Shown here: piece by piece, positions 1 to 6,240 of the stretch
Position numbering within the stretch: position 1 is the first letter of the stretch
Layout: each line of letters starts with the position of its first letter
Origin: Gammaproteobacteria bacterium
GTDB lineage: Bacteria; Pseudomonadota; Gammaproteobacteria; Pseudomonadales; Pseudohongiellaceae
Direction of reading: 5' to 3'
Assembly (NCBI GenBank): GCA_002691885.1
Contig: NZJB01000047.1
Span: forward strand, 5,358-14,931
DNA: 9,574 bases
Notes under the pieces: model-generated
What the model saw: only the letters and a program-made list of their open reading frames with translations
What the model was told of the DNA's origin: nothing
Databases searched by the model: none
Program-made: the position numbers and the translations under genes

Positions 1-282
1 AAATCCGGGAGAGTAATCCAGCGAAGCCACCTGCCTACTTACCGCTTCAGAAATTTCCTTGCGACAGTGCCCCAACCCGCATGTCCATAGACCCGACAGA
101 CCGTCAAATACTTTTCGACCGTCCACAGTGGTGTAGTAAACGCCCTCAGCGCTGCTGAAAAGTCTGGGCTGGCGCTTGAATTGACGGTTGCCGGTAAATG
201 GCATCCAGTGAGCGCGCAACTCCGCTTCGCTGAGCGTCTGCGAGGCGCTGATATCGGGATATTCTTCGAGATTGTCAGGCAT
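1..282 (-). CDS. omega-amino acid:pyruvate aminotransferase, N-terminal part (cut by left edge)
   Basis: The minus strand from an ATG at 282-280 is open for 94 codons to the window edge, so only the N-terminus is present. It contains the segment HWMPFTGNRQFK (residues ~25-36), then SAEGVYYTTVDGRKVFDGLSG and GLGHCRKEI. This is the characteristic start of the PLP-dependent class III aminotransferases annotated as beta-alanine or omega-amino acid:pyruvate transaminases (about 440 residues when complete). Those enzymes move the amino group of an omega-amino acid or amine to pyruvate, giving alanine and an aldehyde or semialdehyde. The PLP lysine would lie outside the window, so substrate and activity cannot be judged. 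The start is fixed by an in-frame stop at 339-337 with no other ATG in between; an AGG 12 bases upstream is a weak ribosome site. It is divergent from yghU. The family call is firm, the substrate is inferred. Confidence 0.85.
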   Translation of the reverse strand, partial: MPDNLEEYPDISASQTLSEAELRAHWMPFTGNRQFKRQPRLFSSAEGVYYTTVDGRKVFDGLSGLWTCGLGHCRKEISEAVSRQVASLDYSPGF

Positions 283-484
283 AAGAGAAACATACCTGAG
301 AAGACGGTGATAAGGGAACCCTTTTCGAGCAAGATCTCATCCATTTACAGCCACCTGGATTCGCTCTGAGTCACTTGCAGCCGCGAAGCGCAGAGCGTTA
401 TAGTGGAACTCGGGCAGGCATTTAGCAGCGGCCTGTATCGCAGGCGGCACACCCACGACAAAGTCGTCCTGACAGGAGGCAACG

Positions 485-515
485 TTGACTATCGACAATC
501 CGATCTTCTTACGAT
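485..515 (+). promoter_or_regulatory. possible yghU promoter in the divergent spacer
   Basis: The 242-base spacer 283-524 lies between two divergent genes and holds no credible ORF. TTGACT at 485-490 is a good -35 match. The best -10 is TACGAT at 510-515, with a long 19-base spacer, which would put the transcript start almost at the yghU ATG (525). No Shine-Dalgarno is visible before that ATG, so a leaderless or near-leaderless message is possible. The spacer also has a short inverted repeat ACGAC-aaa-GTCGT (455-467) that could be an operator. All of this is weak pattern matching. Confidence 0.2.
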
Positions 516-524
516 GTAGCTGAC

Positions 525-1445
525 ATGGCAGAGAAAAATCAATATCACCCTCCACAGAAATGGGTCTGGGACAAAGATTCCGGTGGCACATTCGCAAAAC
601 TCAACCGCCCTGTGGCAGGCGCGACTCATGTAAAAACGCTGCAGCGCGGGAGACATCCCCTGCAGCTCTACTCCCTTGGTACTCCCAACGGCCAGAAGGT
701 CACAATTTTGCTGGAAGAACTTCTGAGCCTGGGCCTTGAGGGCGCTGAGTATGATGCGCATTTGGTCAACATACGGGACGGAGACCAGTTCGGCTCGGAG
801 TTTGTCAGCATCAACCCGAACTCGAAAATTCCGGCGCTGGTTGATCACAGCGGCGAAAAGCCTATCCGCATTTTTGAATCAGGGGCAATCATGCTTTATT
901 TAGCTGAAAAATTTTCAGCGCTGATTCCTGGCGAGCCCGCCAGCCGGACTGAATGCCTTAACTGGTTGTTCTGGCAAATGGGATCTGCGCCCTATCTAGG
1001 GGGCGGTTTCGGCCATTTCTATGTCTACGCACCAGAAAAAATAGAGTACGCCATTAATCGCTACAGCATGGAAGTCAAACGCCAGTTGGACGTACTGGAC
1101 CGACATCTGGCCGATCATGCTTACCTTTGCGGTAATGAATACAGCATCGCTGACATTGCTATCTGGCCCTGGTATGGCGCCGTATACACTGGCGCTGTGT
1201 ATGACGCAGCAGAATTCCTCGACACCTCCTCCTACGCCCATGTAGGGCGATGGGCCAAGTCACTGGCACAGAGACCAGCTGTCAAACGGGGGAGAATCGT
1301 AAATCGCACCTGGGGGCCACTGGAGACTCAGCTTCACGAGCGACACGATGCGTCTGACTTTACCTTGCGAACGCAGGACAAGTTGGTCGCCTCGGAAACC
1401 GAAAATCCACTCACTTTCTCCGAGCAACTCAAGCAGAAAAGCTAA
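525..1445 (+). CDS. yghU: YghU-type (nu-class) glutathione S-transferase / disulfide-bond reductase
   Basis: The 306-residue protein follows E. coli YghU almost block for block as I recall that sequence: N-terminal WVWDKDSGGTFAKLNRPV (13-30), then HPLQLYSLGTPNGQKVTILLEELL (44-67), the glutathione-binding loop NPNSKIPAL (97-105), ESGAIMLYLAEKF (118-130), GGGFGHFYVYAPEKIEYAINR (159-179) and RPAVKRGRIVNRTWGPL (250-266). The order is a thioredoxin-fold N-domain (~46-130) followed by the all-helical GST C-domain (~140-260). This family has little classical transferase activity; the E. coli protein binds two glutathiones and reduces disulfides such as 2-hydroxyethyl disulfide, acting in the cytoplasm. 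The C-terminal tail (about 280-306) is some 18 residues longer than the E. coli protein. The ATG at 525 begins the conserved N-terminus, although no Shine-Dalgarno precedes it. It stands alone, with the converging DUF2256 gene downstream. Confidence 0.95.
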   Translation: MAEKNQYHPPQKWVWDKDSGGTFAKLNRPVAGATHVKTLQRGRHPLQLYSLGTPNGQKVTILLEELLSLGLEGAEYDAHLVNIRDGDQFGSEFVSINPNSKIPALVDHSGEKPIRIFESGAIMLYLAEKFSALIPGEPASRTECLNWLFWQMGSAPYLGGGFGHFYVYAPEKIEYAINRYSMEVKRQLDVLDRHLADHAYLCGNEYSIADIAIWPWYGAVYTGAVYDAAEFLDTSSYAHVGRWAKSLAQRPAVKRGRIVNRTWGPLETQLHERHDASDFTLRTQDKLVASETENPLTFSEQLKQKS

Positions 1446-1472
1446 TCCGGACGGGCAAGACCGCCTGCGGGC

Positions 1473-1486
1473 CAGTGCACGCACTG
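1473..1486. repeat. palindrome between the convergent yghU and DUF2256 genes
   Basis: CAGTGC-AC-GCACTG is a perfect 6-base inverted repeat in the 52-base gap between two converging genes. As RNA it would fold as a 5-bp stem with a 4-base loop on either strand. It has no T-run, so it is not a textbook terminator; it may be a weak bidirectional stop or chance. A second short repeat, CCGC-ct-GCGG, lies just before it at 1461-1470. Confidence 0.3.
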
Positions 1487-1497
1487 CACAGATACGC

Positions 1498-1653
1498 TCA
1501 TTTGTGTTCGGGCGTTAGCTTTCGCTGGCGTCGGCAGCGCTCGGAGCAGTACAACACCTGATCCCAGTCTCGCTCCCACTTTTTACGCCAGCTGAACGCA
1601 CGCTCACATACCGGGCAGATCTTTTGGGGTAGAAATGATTTATGGTGAGGCAT
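1498..1653 (-). CDS. DUF2256 small zinc-ribbon-like protein
   Basis: This 51-residue protein runs from an ATG at 1653 to a TGA at 1498. It shows [19 protein letters not shown] (13-31) followed by YCSERCRR (35-42). That is the signature of the DUF2256 family: a CxxC pair (C13, C16) and a CxxxC pair (C36, C40) around an F-x-WRKKW-x-R-x-W core, with a basic tail. The four cysteines are likely to bind one metal ion, probably zinc; this is inferred from spacing. The biochemical role of the family is unknown. It starts 17 bases after the stop of the DASH cryptochrome on the same strand, so the two are probably cotranscribed. From memory, DUF2256 genes are frequent neighbours of photolyase/cryptochrome genes, which suggests but does not prove a shared role. 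No strong ribosome site precedes the ATG, so translational coupling is possible. Family assignment is confident, function unknown. Confidence 0.88.
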   Translation of the reverse strand: MPHHKSFLPQKICPVCERAFSWRKKWERDWDQVLYCSERCRRQRKLTPEHK

Positions 1654-1670
1654 GGTCTAAGCAATCGCCC

Positions 1671-2924
1671 TTAGTCCAGCCAGCGCGACCGGTAGCGGCC
1701 GTCTGCATCATAAATTTCTGTCTGCTTCGCCAGGTTGAAGTGACGCCCTCCCCGAGGGTCAGCCCCGACGCCGGCCAGATATTGCCAGTTCCCCCAGTTA
1801 GCGGCCACATCATAATCAATAAGTTGACTTTCAAACCACGCAGCGCCGTAACGCCAGTCCCCCTCAAGCTCATTAATCAGGCAACTTGCAGCGATCTGTC
1901 TGCCTCGATTGGAGAGGTAGCCAGTGGCACTCAGCTGTTTCATGCAGGCGTTAACCAGCGGGTATTGGGTCTCTCCGCGACACCATGCTGACAACGCGCC
2001 AGCATCAAACCGGCCAGAAATCTGATGCGCAGCACTGCCGTTTTTTAAAAAGAGCTTCTTGCCGATTTTGAGCGCCAACCACTGAAAGTATTCGCGCCAC
2101 AACAGCTCAATGTAGAGCCAGTAAGTGGAATCATTGCGCTGGCAGCGCAGCTCAAACTCACTGAGCAGATCAACCAGGCGTCGCACAGAAAAGCAGCCCG
2201 AGTTAAGCCAGGCAGAAAATTTTGAGGAATTATCCCAACCGTCCAGCTCGTTCCTTACCAGCTTGTAGGTAAGAGGCAGTTCACCTGAAAAATAGGACTC
2301 TGCGTGCGCTCTGGCAGCGGCCTCTCCACCGATTAGCCTCTGAGAGGGGTCTGAATCAGCATCCACGGACCCGAGTTCTAAACACGCTTGATCAAGCTCA
2401 ATTGTTGCGGGTAAGCGCGCAGGCATGCCACAGGGCTCTTCCACGGCCATCTTTTCTGCCTTGCGACGAAACCGGGAGTATGTTTCGGGAATGTCTGACA
2501 CCGGCATGGGCAACCCGCTGAAATTAAAAAGCGTATAGGTATCTATTGAGCTGAAAAGTACGTCAGGGAACCGCTCAATCAGCGTAGCGAGCTGGGCGAG
2601 CTCATCAGAACCAAACTGACGGGAGGTCACCACACGCTGAAATTGAACTTGCTCAATCAGGTCAGCAAGGACCGCGACAGGGTCTCCCCTCAGGAGATGA
2701 AGAACACACCCCCTACGTGCCAGAGAGTCTATTAAATCGGCGAGTGACTGCTGGAGGAACTGCCAGCGAAGCTTGCCCATCGACGCCATACCATACCGGC
2801 CTTCAGTGAACCAGTCAGGATTGATGACAGTGGCAAAAGCAAGCTCACTGGACTGAGCTGCCAAACGCAGCGCCGGATTGTCGTCAAGGCGCAGGTCATG
2901 AGTCATCCAGTACAGTGTTCGCAT
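1671..2924 (-). CDS. DASH-type cryptochrome / single-strand DNA photolyase
   Basis: The 417-residue protein is of the photolyase/cryptochrome family, which uses FAD and blue or near-UV light. It opens with LYWMTHDLRLDDNPAL (4-19), the start of the Rossmann-like antenna-binding domain (to ~130). The helical FAD domain (~200-417) carries KLVRNELDGWDNSSKFSAWL (221-240), YWLYIELLWREYF (268-280), SNRGRQIAAS (338-347) and LIDYDVAANWGNWQYLAG (368-385). The last block with DPRGGRHFN (389-397) and the YDADGRYRSRWL end are typical of the Cry-DASH branch. Members repair cyclobutane pyrimidine dimers in single-stranded or looped DNA and some may signal; which applies here cannot be read from sequence. 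The length is a little below the usual ~430 or more, with no block missing. The ATG at 2924 directly begins the conserved first strand. It is divergent from coq7 (72-base spacer) and followed by the DUF2256 gene. DASH versus other classes is a judgement by motif. Confidence 0.92.
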   Translation of the reverse strand: MRTLYWMTHDLRLDDNPALRLAAQSSELAFATVINPDWFTEGRYGMASMGKLRWQFLQQSLADLIDSLARRGCVLHLLRGDPVAVLADLIEQVQFQRVVTSRQFGSDELAQLATLIERFPDVLFSSIDTYTLFNFSGLPMPVSDIPETYSRFRRKAEKMAVEEPCGMPARLPATIELDQACLELGSVDADSDPSQRLIGGEAAARAHAESYFSGELPLTYKLVRNELDGWDNSSKFSAWLNSGCFSVRRLVDLLSEFELRCQRNDSTYWLYIELLWREYFQWLALKIGKKLFLKNGSAAHQISGRFDAGALSAWCRGETQYPLVNACMKQLSATGYLSNRGRQIAASCLINELEGDWRYGAAWFESQLIDYDVAANWGNWQYLAGVGADPRGGRHFNLAKQTEIYDADGRYRSRWLD

Positions 2925-2996
2925 GCAGTTGCTACGCTAAAGACGGACAATCAGATTCGCTTGGTCTAGCTCGCTCAAGCAGTCGTAATAAACGAC
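2925..2996. promoter_or_regulatory. divergent spacer between cryptochrome and coq7
   Basis: These 72 bases must carry the upstream signals of both divergent genes. Neither start codon has a clear Shine-Dalgarno (GCAACTGC before the cryptochrome ATG, AATAAACGAC before the coq7 ATG). I found no convincing -35/-10 pair and no known light-response operator. Confidence 0.35.
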
Positions 2997-3545
2997 ATGG
3001 ACTCCTCCTTCACTTCAACACAAAAAGCTGAACTCCCTGCATGGCTGCGTCAGGATATGCGGTCAAATCATGCCGGAGAAACGGGCGCTGTATATATATA
3101 TCGGGGCATCTTATCGGTCAGCAGAGACGAGCAAGTTCGTACTTTCGCTCGAGAACACCTAACGACTGAAGAGAATCATCTTGAGCTAATTTCGAATGAG
3201 CTACCCGTATGTCATCACAGCATATTTCTACCACTGTGGAAGCTGGCTGGTTTTTTAACTGGTGCCATTCCGTCGCTTTTTGGCAGTAATGCTGTTTACG
3301 CAACTATAGATGCAGTAGAGACATTCGTGGGCGAACACTACCTCGAGCAAATAGATCGCTTACAGGCAGAAGCGTCTTTCCCTGAGCTTCGGGCACTCCT
3401 CGAAAAATGCAGAAACGACGAGATCGATCATCGAGACGAGGCTCGTGATGCCAAGAGCACAGGCAGTCGCCCATTCTTAACGGGTTGGTGCTGGCTTGTG
3501 AAGAAAGGTTCTAAGTCCGCAGTCATACTCGCACGGTGGCGCTAA
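2997..3545 (+). CDS. coq7: Coq7-family demethoxyubiquinone hydroxylase
   Basis: The 182-residue protein belongs to the COQ7/CAT5 family of diiron hydroxylases, which perform the penultimate step of ubiquinone synthesis (hydroxylation of the demethoxyquinol ring) at the cytoplasmic membrane. The expected iron ligands are present in order: E28 in NHAGETGAVYIYRGIL (24-39), E58 and H61 in TEENHLEL, E108 in AVETFVGEHYLEQIDRL (106-122), and E142 and H145 in CRNDEIDHRDEA (138-149). The hydrophobic stretch PLWKLAGFLTGAIPSLFG (79-96) is the usual membrane-associating segment, and the protein ends in the common GSKSAVILARWR tail. Length fits the short bacterial form (~180). The ATG at 2997 is used because the conserved WLRQDMRSNHAGETG region begins 15 residues later; no Shine-Dalgarno is visible. 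Its neighbours are not other ubiquinone genes, so it looks like a free-standing locus. Confidence 0.93.
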   Translation: MDSSFTSTQKAELPAWLRQDMRSNHAGETGAVYIYRGILSVSRDEQVRTFAREHLTTEENHLELISNELPVCHHSIFLPLWKLAGFLTGAIPSLFGSNAVYATIDAVETFVGEHYLEQIDRLQAEASFPELRALLEKCRNDEIDHRDEARDAKSTGSRPFLTGWCWLVKKGSKSAVILARWR

Positions 3546-3546
3546 C

Positions 3547-3558
3547 ATATTATAATAT
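3547..3558. repeat. 12-base AT palindrome after coq7
   Basis: ATATTATAATAT is a perfect 12-base palindrome directly after the coq7 stop. It is followed by an A+T-rich stretch leading into the Fur boxes. It lacks a GC stem, so it is a poor terminator; it may simply be part of an AT-rich upstream element of the receptor promoter. Confidence 0.3.
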
Positions 3559-3581
3559 CATTAAAAACAATTGCTTAAATA

Positions 3582-3623
3582 ACAAATGAGAATCATTTGC
3601 ATTTGGTAAAGATAATCATTACA
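3582..3623 (+). promoter_or_regulatory. two tandem Fur-box-like operators
   Basis: Two sites match the 19-base Fur consensus (GATAATGATAATCATTATC). Site 1 at 3582-3600 matches at 13 of 19 positions and centres on ATGAGAATCATT. Site 2 at 3605-3623 matches at 15 of 19 and contains an unbroken GATAATCATTA. The sites start 23 bases apart and lie on and between the -35 and -10 of the receptor promoter. This is the arrangement expected for iron-dependent repression: Fur with Fe(II) blocks RNA polymerase and the gene is expressed when iron is scarce. The counts are by eye; the downstream siderophore receptor makes the call stronger. Confidence 0.8.
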
Positions 3624-3625
3624 CT
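3597..3625 (+). promoter_or_regulatory. likely sigma-70 promoter of the TonB receptor
   Basis: TTGCAT (3597-3602) and TACACT (3620-3625) are separated by exactly 17 bases; each matches the consensus hexamer at 4 of 6. A start near 3632 would give a leader of about 36 bases to the ATG at 3668. The two Fur-like boxes overlap it. Modest hexamers fit a regulated promoter. Confidence 0.5.
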
Positions 3626-3667
3626 TGCGGTCCATTGTTCATCCTTATCTACACGGGAACGCAAGAG

Positions 3668-5725
3668 ATGACCCACAGCAAAAAAATATTATGTACTGCC
3701 ATTGCGAGCGCTTTAGCGATGTCAAATAGCGCGTTTTCGCAGGTGGAAGAGATCACCGTCAGCGGAACTCTTCAGTCAAATGTCGTGAATTCTATGTCAC
3801 CGCCGCTGCCACTTTTAGACACCCCTCAAGCGGTAGCGATACTCTCGTCAGAGGAAATCAGGTCAAGGGGCTTCAGAGAGCTGGGGGATATAGTGCGCTA
3901 CACCGCGGGTGTAAACCAGTCTCAAGGTGAGGGTCATAGGGACTCGGTCGTATTTCGTGGAGTGAGGTCGACCGCGGATTTCTATCGAGACGGATTGCGT
4001 GACGACGTCCAGTATTTTCGATCCCTCTACAACGTTGAGCAGGTCGAGGTACTTCGCGGACCAAACGCCCTACTATTCGGTCGGGGTGGAACCGGCGGCT
4101 TGATAAACCGAGTGACCAAGAAAGCAATGATTGGTGAGAGTGGGGGCTCGTTTGACGCGGGCAGCGACACTTTTGGCGCGTTTGACGTCGCCGCAGATTT
4201 CAACATACAAACCAGTGAAAGTTCTGCTCTCCGCATCAACGCTCACAGGGATTCATTGGAGAATCATCGGAATTTCTATGATGGTCAACGAGTTGGATTT
4301 AATCCTACTTTTAGGATGGAACTAGGCCAAGATACCACTCTCGACCTTTCGTACGAACACGCGAACCATGAAAGATTCATTGATAGGGGCATCCCTACTC
4401 AAAATGGCGTCCCAGTCGAGGGATTGGCGGAGGTGGTATTCGGGACTCCTGATCTCAACGTGCAACGCCTTACAGCTGACATCTTACGAGGCAGCCTATC
4501 AAGAGAGTTCTCTAACAGCAGTCGCCTTAACATAAACGTCCAATACGACTCATTCGAGAAGTTGTACCAAAACCTGTACGCTTCTGGGTTCGACGGCGAC
4601 GTGGTCACAATGGATGGCTATAAGGATCCTACCACCCGAGAAAACTTATTCCTTGATGCGAACTATGTCACCGAATTCGGAACGGGAGCGGTTGACCACG
4701 CGCTTTCGATTGGTGCGCAGGTTGTAAGTACAGACAATGCTAATCACAGATTCAACACCTACTGGTCAACCACCAGTGACGACAATGAGAAGTTCAACAT
4801 TTCGAATCCGATGGACTTCACGGTAAATTCTGCAGGACAGCCGACTAGTGTTGACTACACTTCAGATTTGAACAACTCAACCATGTCTGAAATCGACGTG
4901 ACGTCAATTTATATACAAGATCAAATCAACATCGGAGAAAACCTCATCTTGATGTTGGGGGGACGGTTGGACCAATTCGATATAACAGTCAATGATGTTA
5001 AAGCCGGATCTTCTCAGACTAGACAAGATGATCAATTCTCTCCACGGGCGGGTCTGATATTCAAACCTCAAGACTCTCTTTCACTTTACATCAGCTACAG
5101 TGAGAGCTTTCTCCCTAGATCCGGAGAGCAATATAAGAAGCTTTCGGCTAGCTCCGCAAGGCTCGACCCCGACGTGTTTGAAAACACCGAATTCGGAGTC
5201 AAATGGGATATAGCTCCCGGCCTGATGTTCGCTGCCGCCTACTTTCAAAATGACCAAACGCAGGCCGTGAGAGACAGCGTAACCGGTGAGCAAGCGGAAA
5301 TAGTTGGGCTACAGGTCGATGGATTTGAGCTTGAATTAAAGGGCCAGCTTAACGACTCACTGTCCGTTGCGGCAGGCTATACAAGCATGGATGGAACCAC
5401 CTCTTCTGGAGGTGAGCCCAGAGAATTGCCTGAATCTACGATGCATTTATGGGCTAACTACCAGGTCAACGCACAGTTTGGGTTGGGGGTCGGTTTTGCA
5501 TACCAGGACGAGCAGAACATCAAAAACAACAAACCCGGTTTAATCCTGCCTGATTACACACGGTGGGATGCAGCTGCATACTATAATGTTTCTGACAACC
5601 TCGAGATCAGACTGAATGTCGAAAATCTTTCAGATGAGCTCTACTTCCCATTCTCCCACAGCACACATCAAGCGTCTGTCGGCAAGGACCTTAACGCGAG
5701 GCTTTCGATTACTCGGCGTTTTTAA
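3668..5725 (+). CDS. TonB-dependent outer-membrane ferric-siderophore receptor
   Basis: The 685-residue protein starts with a signal peptide (THSKK basic end, hydrophobic ILCTAIASALAM, likely cleavage after SAFS at residues 21-24). A TonB box EEITVSG (27-33) follows. The plug domain (~46-150) has LLDTPQAVAILSSEEIRSRG, VVFRGVRSTADFYRDGLRDD and VEVLRGPNALLFGRGGTGG (127-144), the classic siderophore-receptor plug pattern. The rest is a 22-strand-type beta-barrel rich in alternating aromatic strands, with ESFLPRSGEQYK and YFQNDQTQAVRD near the middle and a final RRF with the C-terminal Phe used for outer-membrane insertion. The FYRDGLRDDVQYFR segment resembles catecholate receptors such as Fiu, but ligand choice cannot be read reliably. 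The frame is open back to a TTG at 3635, but that codon lies almost on the predicted transcript start and the ATG at 3668 begins a proper signal peptide, so 3668 is preferred. Fur boxes lie upstream and a terminator closes the unit, so it is probably monocistronic. Confidence 0.93.
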   Translation: MTHSKKILCTAIASALAMSNSAFSQVEEITVSGTLQSNVVNSMSPPLPLLDTPQAVAILSSEEIRSRGFRELGDIVRYTAGVNQSQGEGHRDSVVFRGVRSTADFYRDGLRDDVQYFRSLYNVEQVEVLRGPNALLFGRGGTGGLINRVTKKAMIGESGGSFDAGSDTFGAFDVAADFNIQTSESSALRINAHRDSLENHRNFYDGQRVGFNPTFRMELGQDTTLDLSYEHANHERFIDRGIPTQNGVPVEGLAEVVFGTPDLNVQRLTADILRGSLSREFSNSSRLNINVQYDSFEKLYQNLYASGFDGDVVTMDGYKDPTTRENLFLDANYVTEFGTGAVDHALSIGAQVVSTDNANHRFNTYWSTTSDDNEKFNISNPMDFTVNSAGQPTSVDYTSDLNNSTMSEIDVTSIYIQDQINIGENLILMLGGRLDQFDITVNDVKAGSSQTRQDDQFSPRAGLIFKPQDSLSLYISYSESFLPRSGEQYKKLSASSARLDPDVFENTEFGVKWDIAPGLMFAAAYFQNDQTQAVRDSVTGEQAEIVGLQVDGFELELKGQLNDSLSVAAGYTSMDGTTSSGGEPRELPESTMHLWANYQVNAQFGLGVGFAYQDEQNIKNNKPGLILPDYTRWDAAAYYNVSDNLEIRLNVENLSDELYFPFSHSTHQASVGKDLNARLSITRRF

Positions 5726-5743
5726 AATTAGGTGGCATAGACC

Positions 5744-5771
5744 AAAAAGGCCCAGGGATGGGCCTTTTTTT
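5744..5771 (+). terminator. rho-independent terminator of the TonB receptor
   Basis: A 10-base stem, AAAAAGGCCC (5744-5753) with GGGCCTTTTT (5760-5769), closes a 6-base loop, and the T-run extends from 5765 to 5771. It begins 19 bases after the receptor stop codon. The A-run on the 5' side means it could also work weakly on the other strand. Confidence 0.9.
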
Positions 5772-5821
5772 CGACTCAAACATGCATTTCAGTGAGTAAC
5801 GTTACGGCAACGGGACAATTC

Positions 5822-5846
5822 GAGAAAGAATCACTATAGCTTTCTC
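5822..5846. repeat. 7-base inverted repeat in the spacer before the junction
   Basis: GAGAAAG (5822-5828) and CTTTCTC (5840-5846) are perfect inverted arms around 11 bases that include a TATAG. It sits between the receptor terminator and the small ORF at 5886. It could be an operator over a promoter for that ORF, or chance. No transposon-end or attachment-site pattern is evident. Confidence 0.3.
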
Positions 5847-5885
5847 AAACTGTATCCGTCTTAAACAACCGAAGGAAATAACTTT

Positions 5886-5921
5886 TTGTCCGCCGGAATT
5901 TATCACTCACTCTTGTATGAC
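5886..5921 (+). pseudogene. possible start of an unknown left-part gene, cut at the junction
   Basis: GAAGGA at 5871-5876 is the best Shine-Dalgarno sequence in this part of the window, and it lies 9 bases before a TTG at 5886. From there the frame reads [12 protein letters not shown] before reaching the proposed junction near 5921. Beyond it the frame stays open to 6107 only because it runs antisense to obg, so those residues are not meaningful. The dozen residues are too few to name a family; the pattern is faintly like the N-terminus of some small methyltransferases, which is a guess. If real, it is a gene of the left-hand genome truncated by the join. Confidence 0.25.
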
Positions 5922-6134
5922 CGGTTCTCCGTTTTTTGCATTCCAGTGTTTCTTGAAGTGAAAAGCTCTCAGATCCGATACATTTTCATCCGCCAGAAGA
6001 ATTACATCTCCTCCACGACCCCCATTTCCCCCATTAGGCCCACCTTTTGGAATATACTTTTGGCGGAGAAAGGACATGCATCCATCTCCCCCTTTTCCTG
6101 CTTTTAAATAAACTTTAGTTTCATCGTAAAACAT
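5907..6134 (-). pseudogene. obg: Obg/CgtA GTPase, N-terminal fragment broken at codon ~71
   Basis: The frame starts at an ATG at 6134 and reads 75 codons. Residues 1-71 follow the glycine-rich Obg fold: [21 protein letters not shown] (2-22), then [21 protein letters not shown] (24-44), and ending with [13 protein letters not shown] (59-71). Obg proteins are essential ribosome-associated GTPases of at least ~330 residues: an Obg domain of about 155 residues, then a G domain with P-loop. Here half the Obg domain and the whole G domain are missing, and the last four codons (VIQE) do not fit the family. The fragment could not function as a GTPase. Because obg is normally essential and single-copy, I infer that the real genome carries an intact copy and that the contig is joined wrongly, or less likely that this is a decayed or transferred piece. 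It lies 106 bases downstream of ahcY on the same strand, behind a terminator. Confidence 0.85.
5918..5925. other. probable chimeric or recombination junction
   Basis: Obg family similarity on the minus strand ends after the codons for NGEP (proline codon 5924-5922). At the next codon the family normally has glycine, while valine and then IQE-stop are read here. Left of this point the neighbours are gammaproteobacterial-looking and GC-richer; right of it they are AT-rich housekeeping genes of another type. The exact base is uncertain by a few positions. I see no transposase, integrase or obvious repeat here. Confidence 0.65.
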
Positions 6135-6146
6135 TTTACAGGTTGC

Positions 6147-6175
6147 AACTTATCTTGCCTTGAAACAAGGGTCAA
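6147..6175 (-). promoter_or_regulatory. possible obg promoter
   Basis: Read on the minus strand, TTGACC (6175-6170) is a 5-of-6 match to -35. The -10 region about 15-17 bases on is poor (GATAAG at 6154-6149 or TAAGTT at 6152-6147). It lies between the ahcY terminator and the obg ATG, where a separate promoter is expected. The spacer contains CCTTG-aaa-CAAGG (6158-6170), a possible operator. Confidence 0.3.
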
Positions 6176-6181
6176 CGAATC

Positions 6182-6214
6182 AAAAAAAGACCGCACCTCT
6201 TTAAGGTGCGGTCT
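6182..6214 (-). terminator. rho-independent terminator after ahcY
   Basis: On the minus strand an 11-base perfect stem, AGACCGCACCT (6214-6204) with AGGTGCGGTCT (6198-6188), closes a 5-base loop and is followed by seven T residues (6188-6182). It starts 26 bases after the ahcY stop and separates the methyl-cycle genes from obg. Confidence 0.92.
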
Positions 6215-6240
6215 AATAATTTTAAATTTAAACTTAAAGA

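Noticed and set aside
39..344. 101-codon minus-strand frame at the left edge
   Set aside because: It is a shadow of the aminotransferase frame on the same strand (1-282), which carries clear family motifs.
3087..3101. TATATATATA run inside coq7
   Set aside because: It encodes the conserved VYIY of the family motif, so it is explained by coding sequence.
3635..3667. Longer form of the TonB receptor beginning at TTG 3635
   Set aside because: The extra eleven residues precede a complete signal peptide, and the TTG lies about where transcription should begin. The ATG at 3668 is better.
5773..5920. Insertion-sequence end or attachment site at the junction
   Set aside because: There is no transposase or integrase, no target duplication and no long repeat; only a 7-base inverted repeat 75 bases away.
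5922..6107. Plus-strand frame continuing from 5886 through the obg fragment
   Set aside because: Beyond ~5921 it is antisense to well-conserved obg codons and has no recognisable protein pattern.
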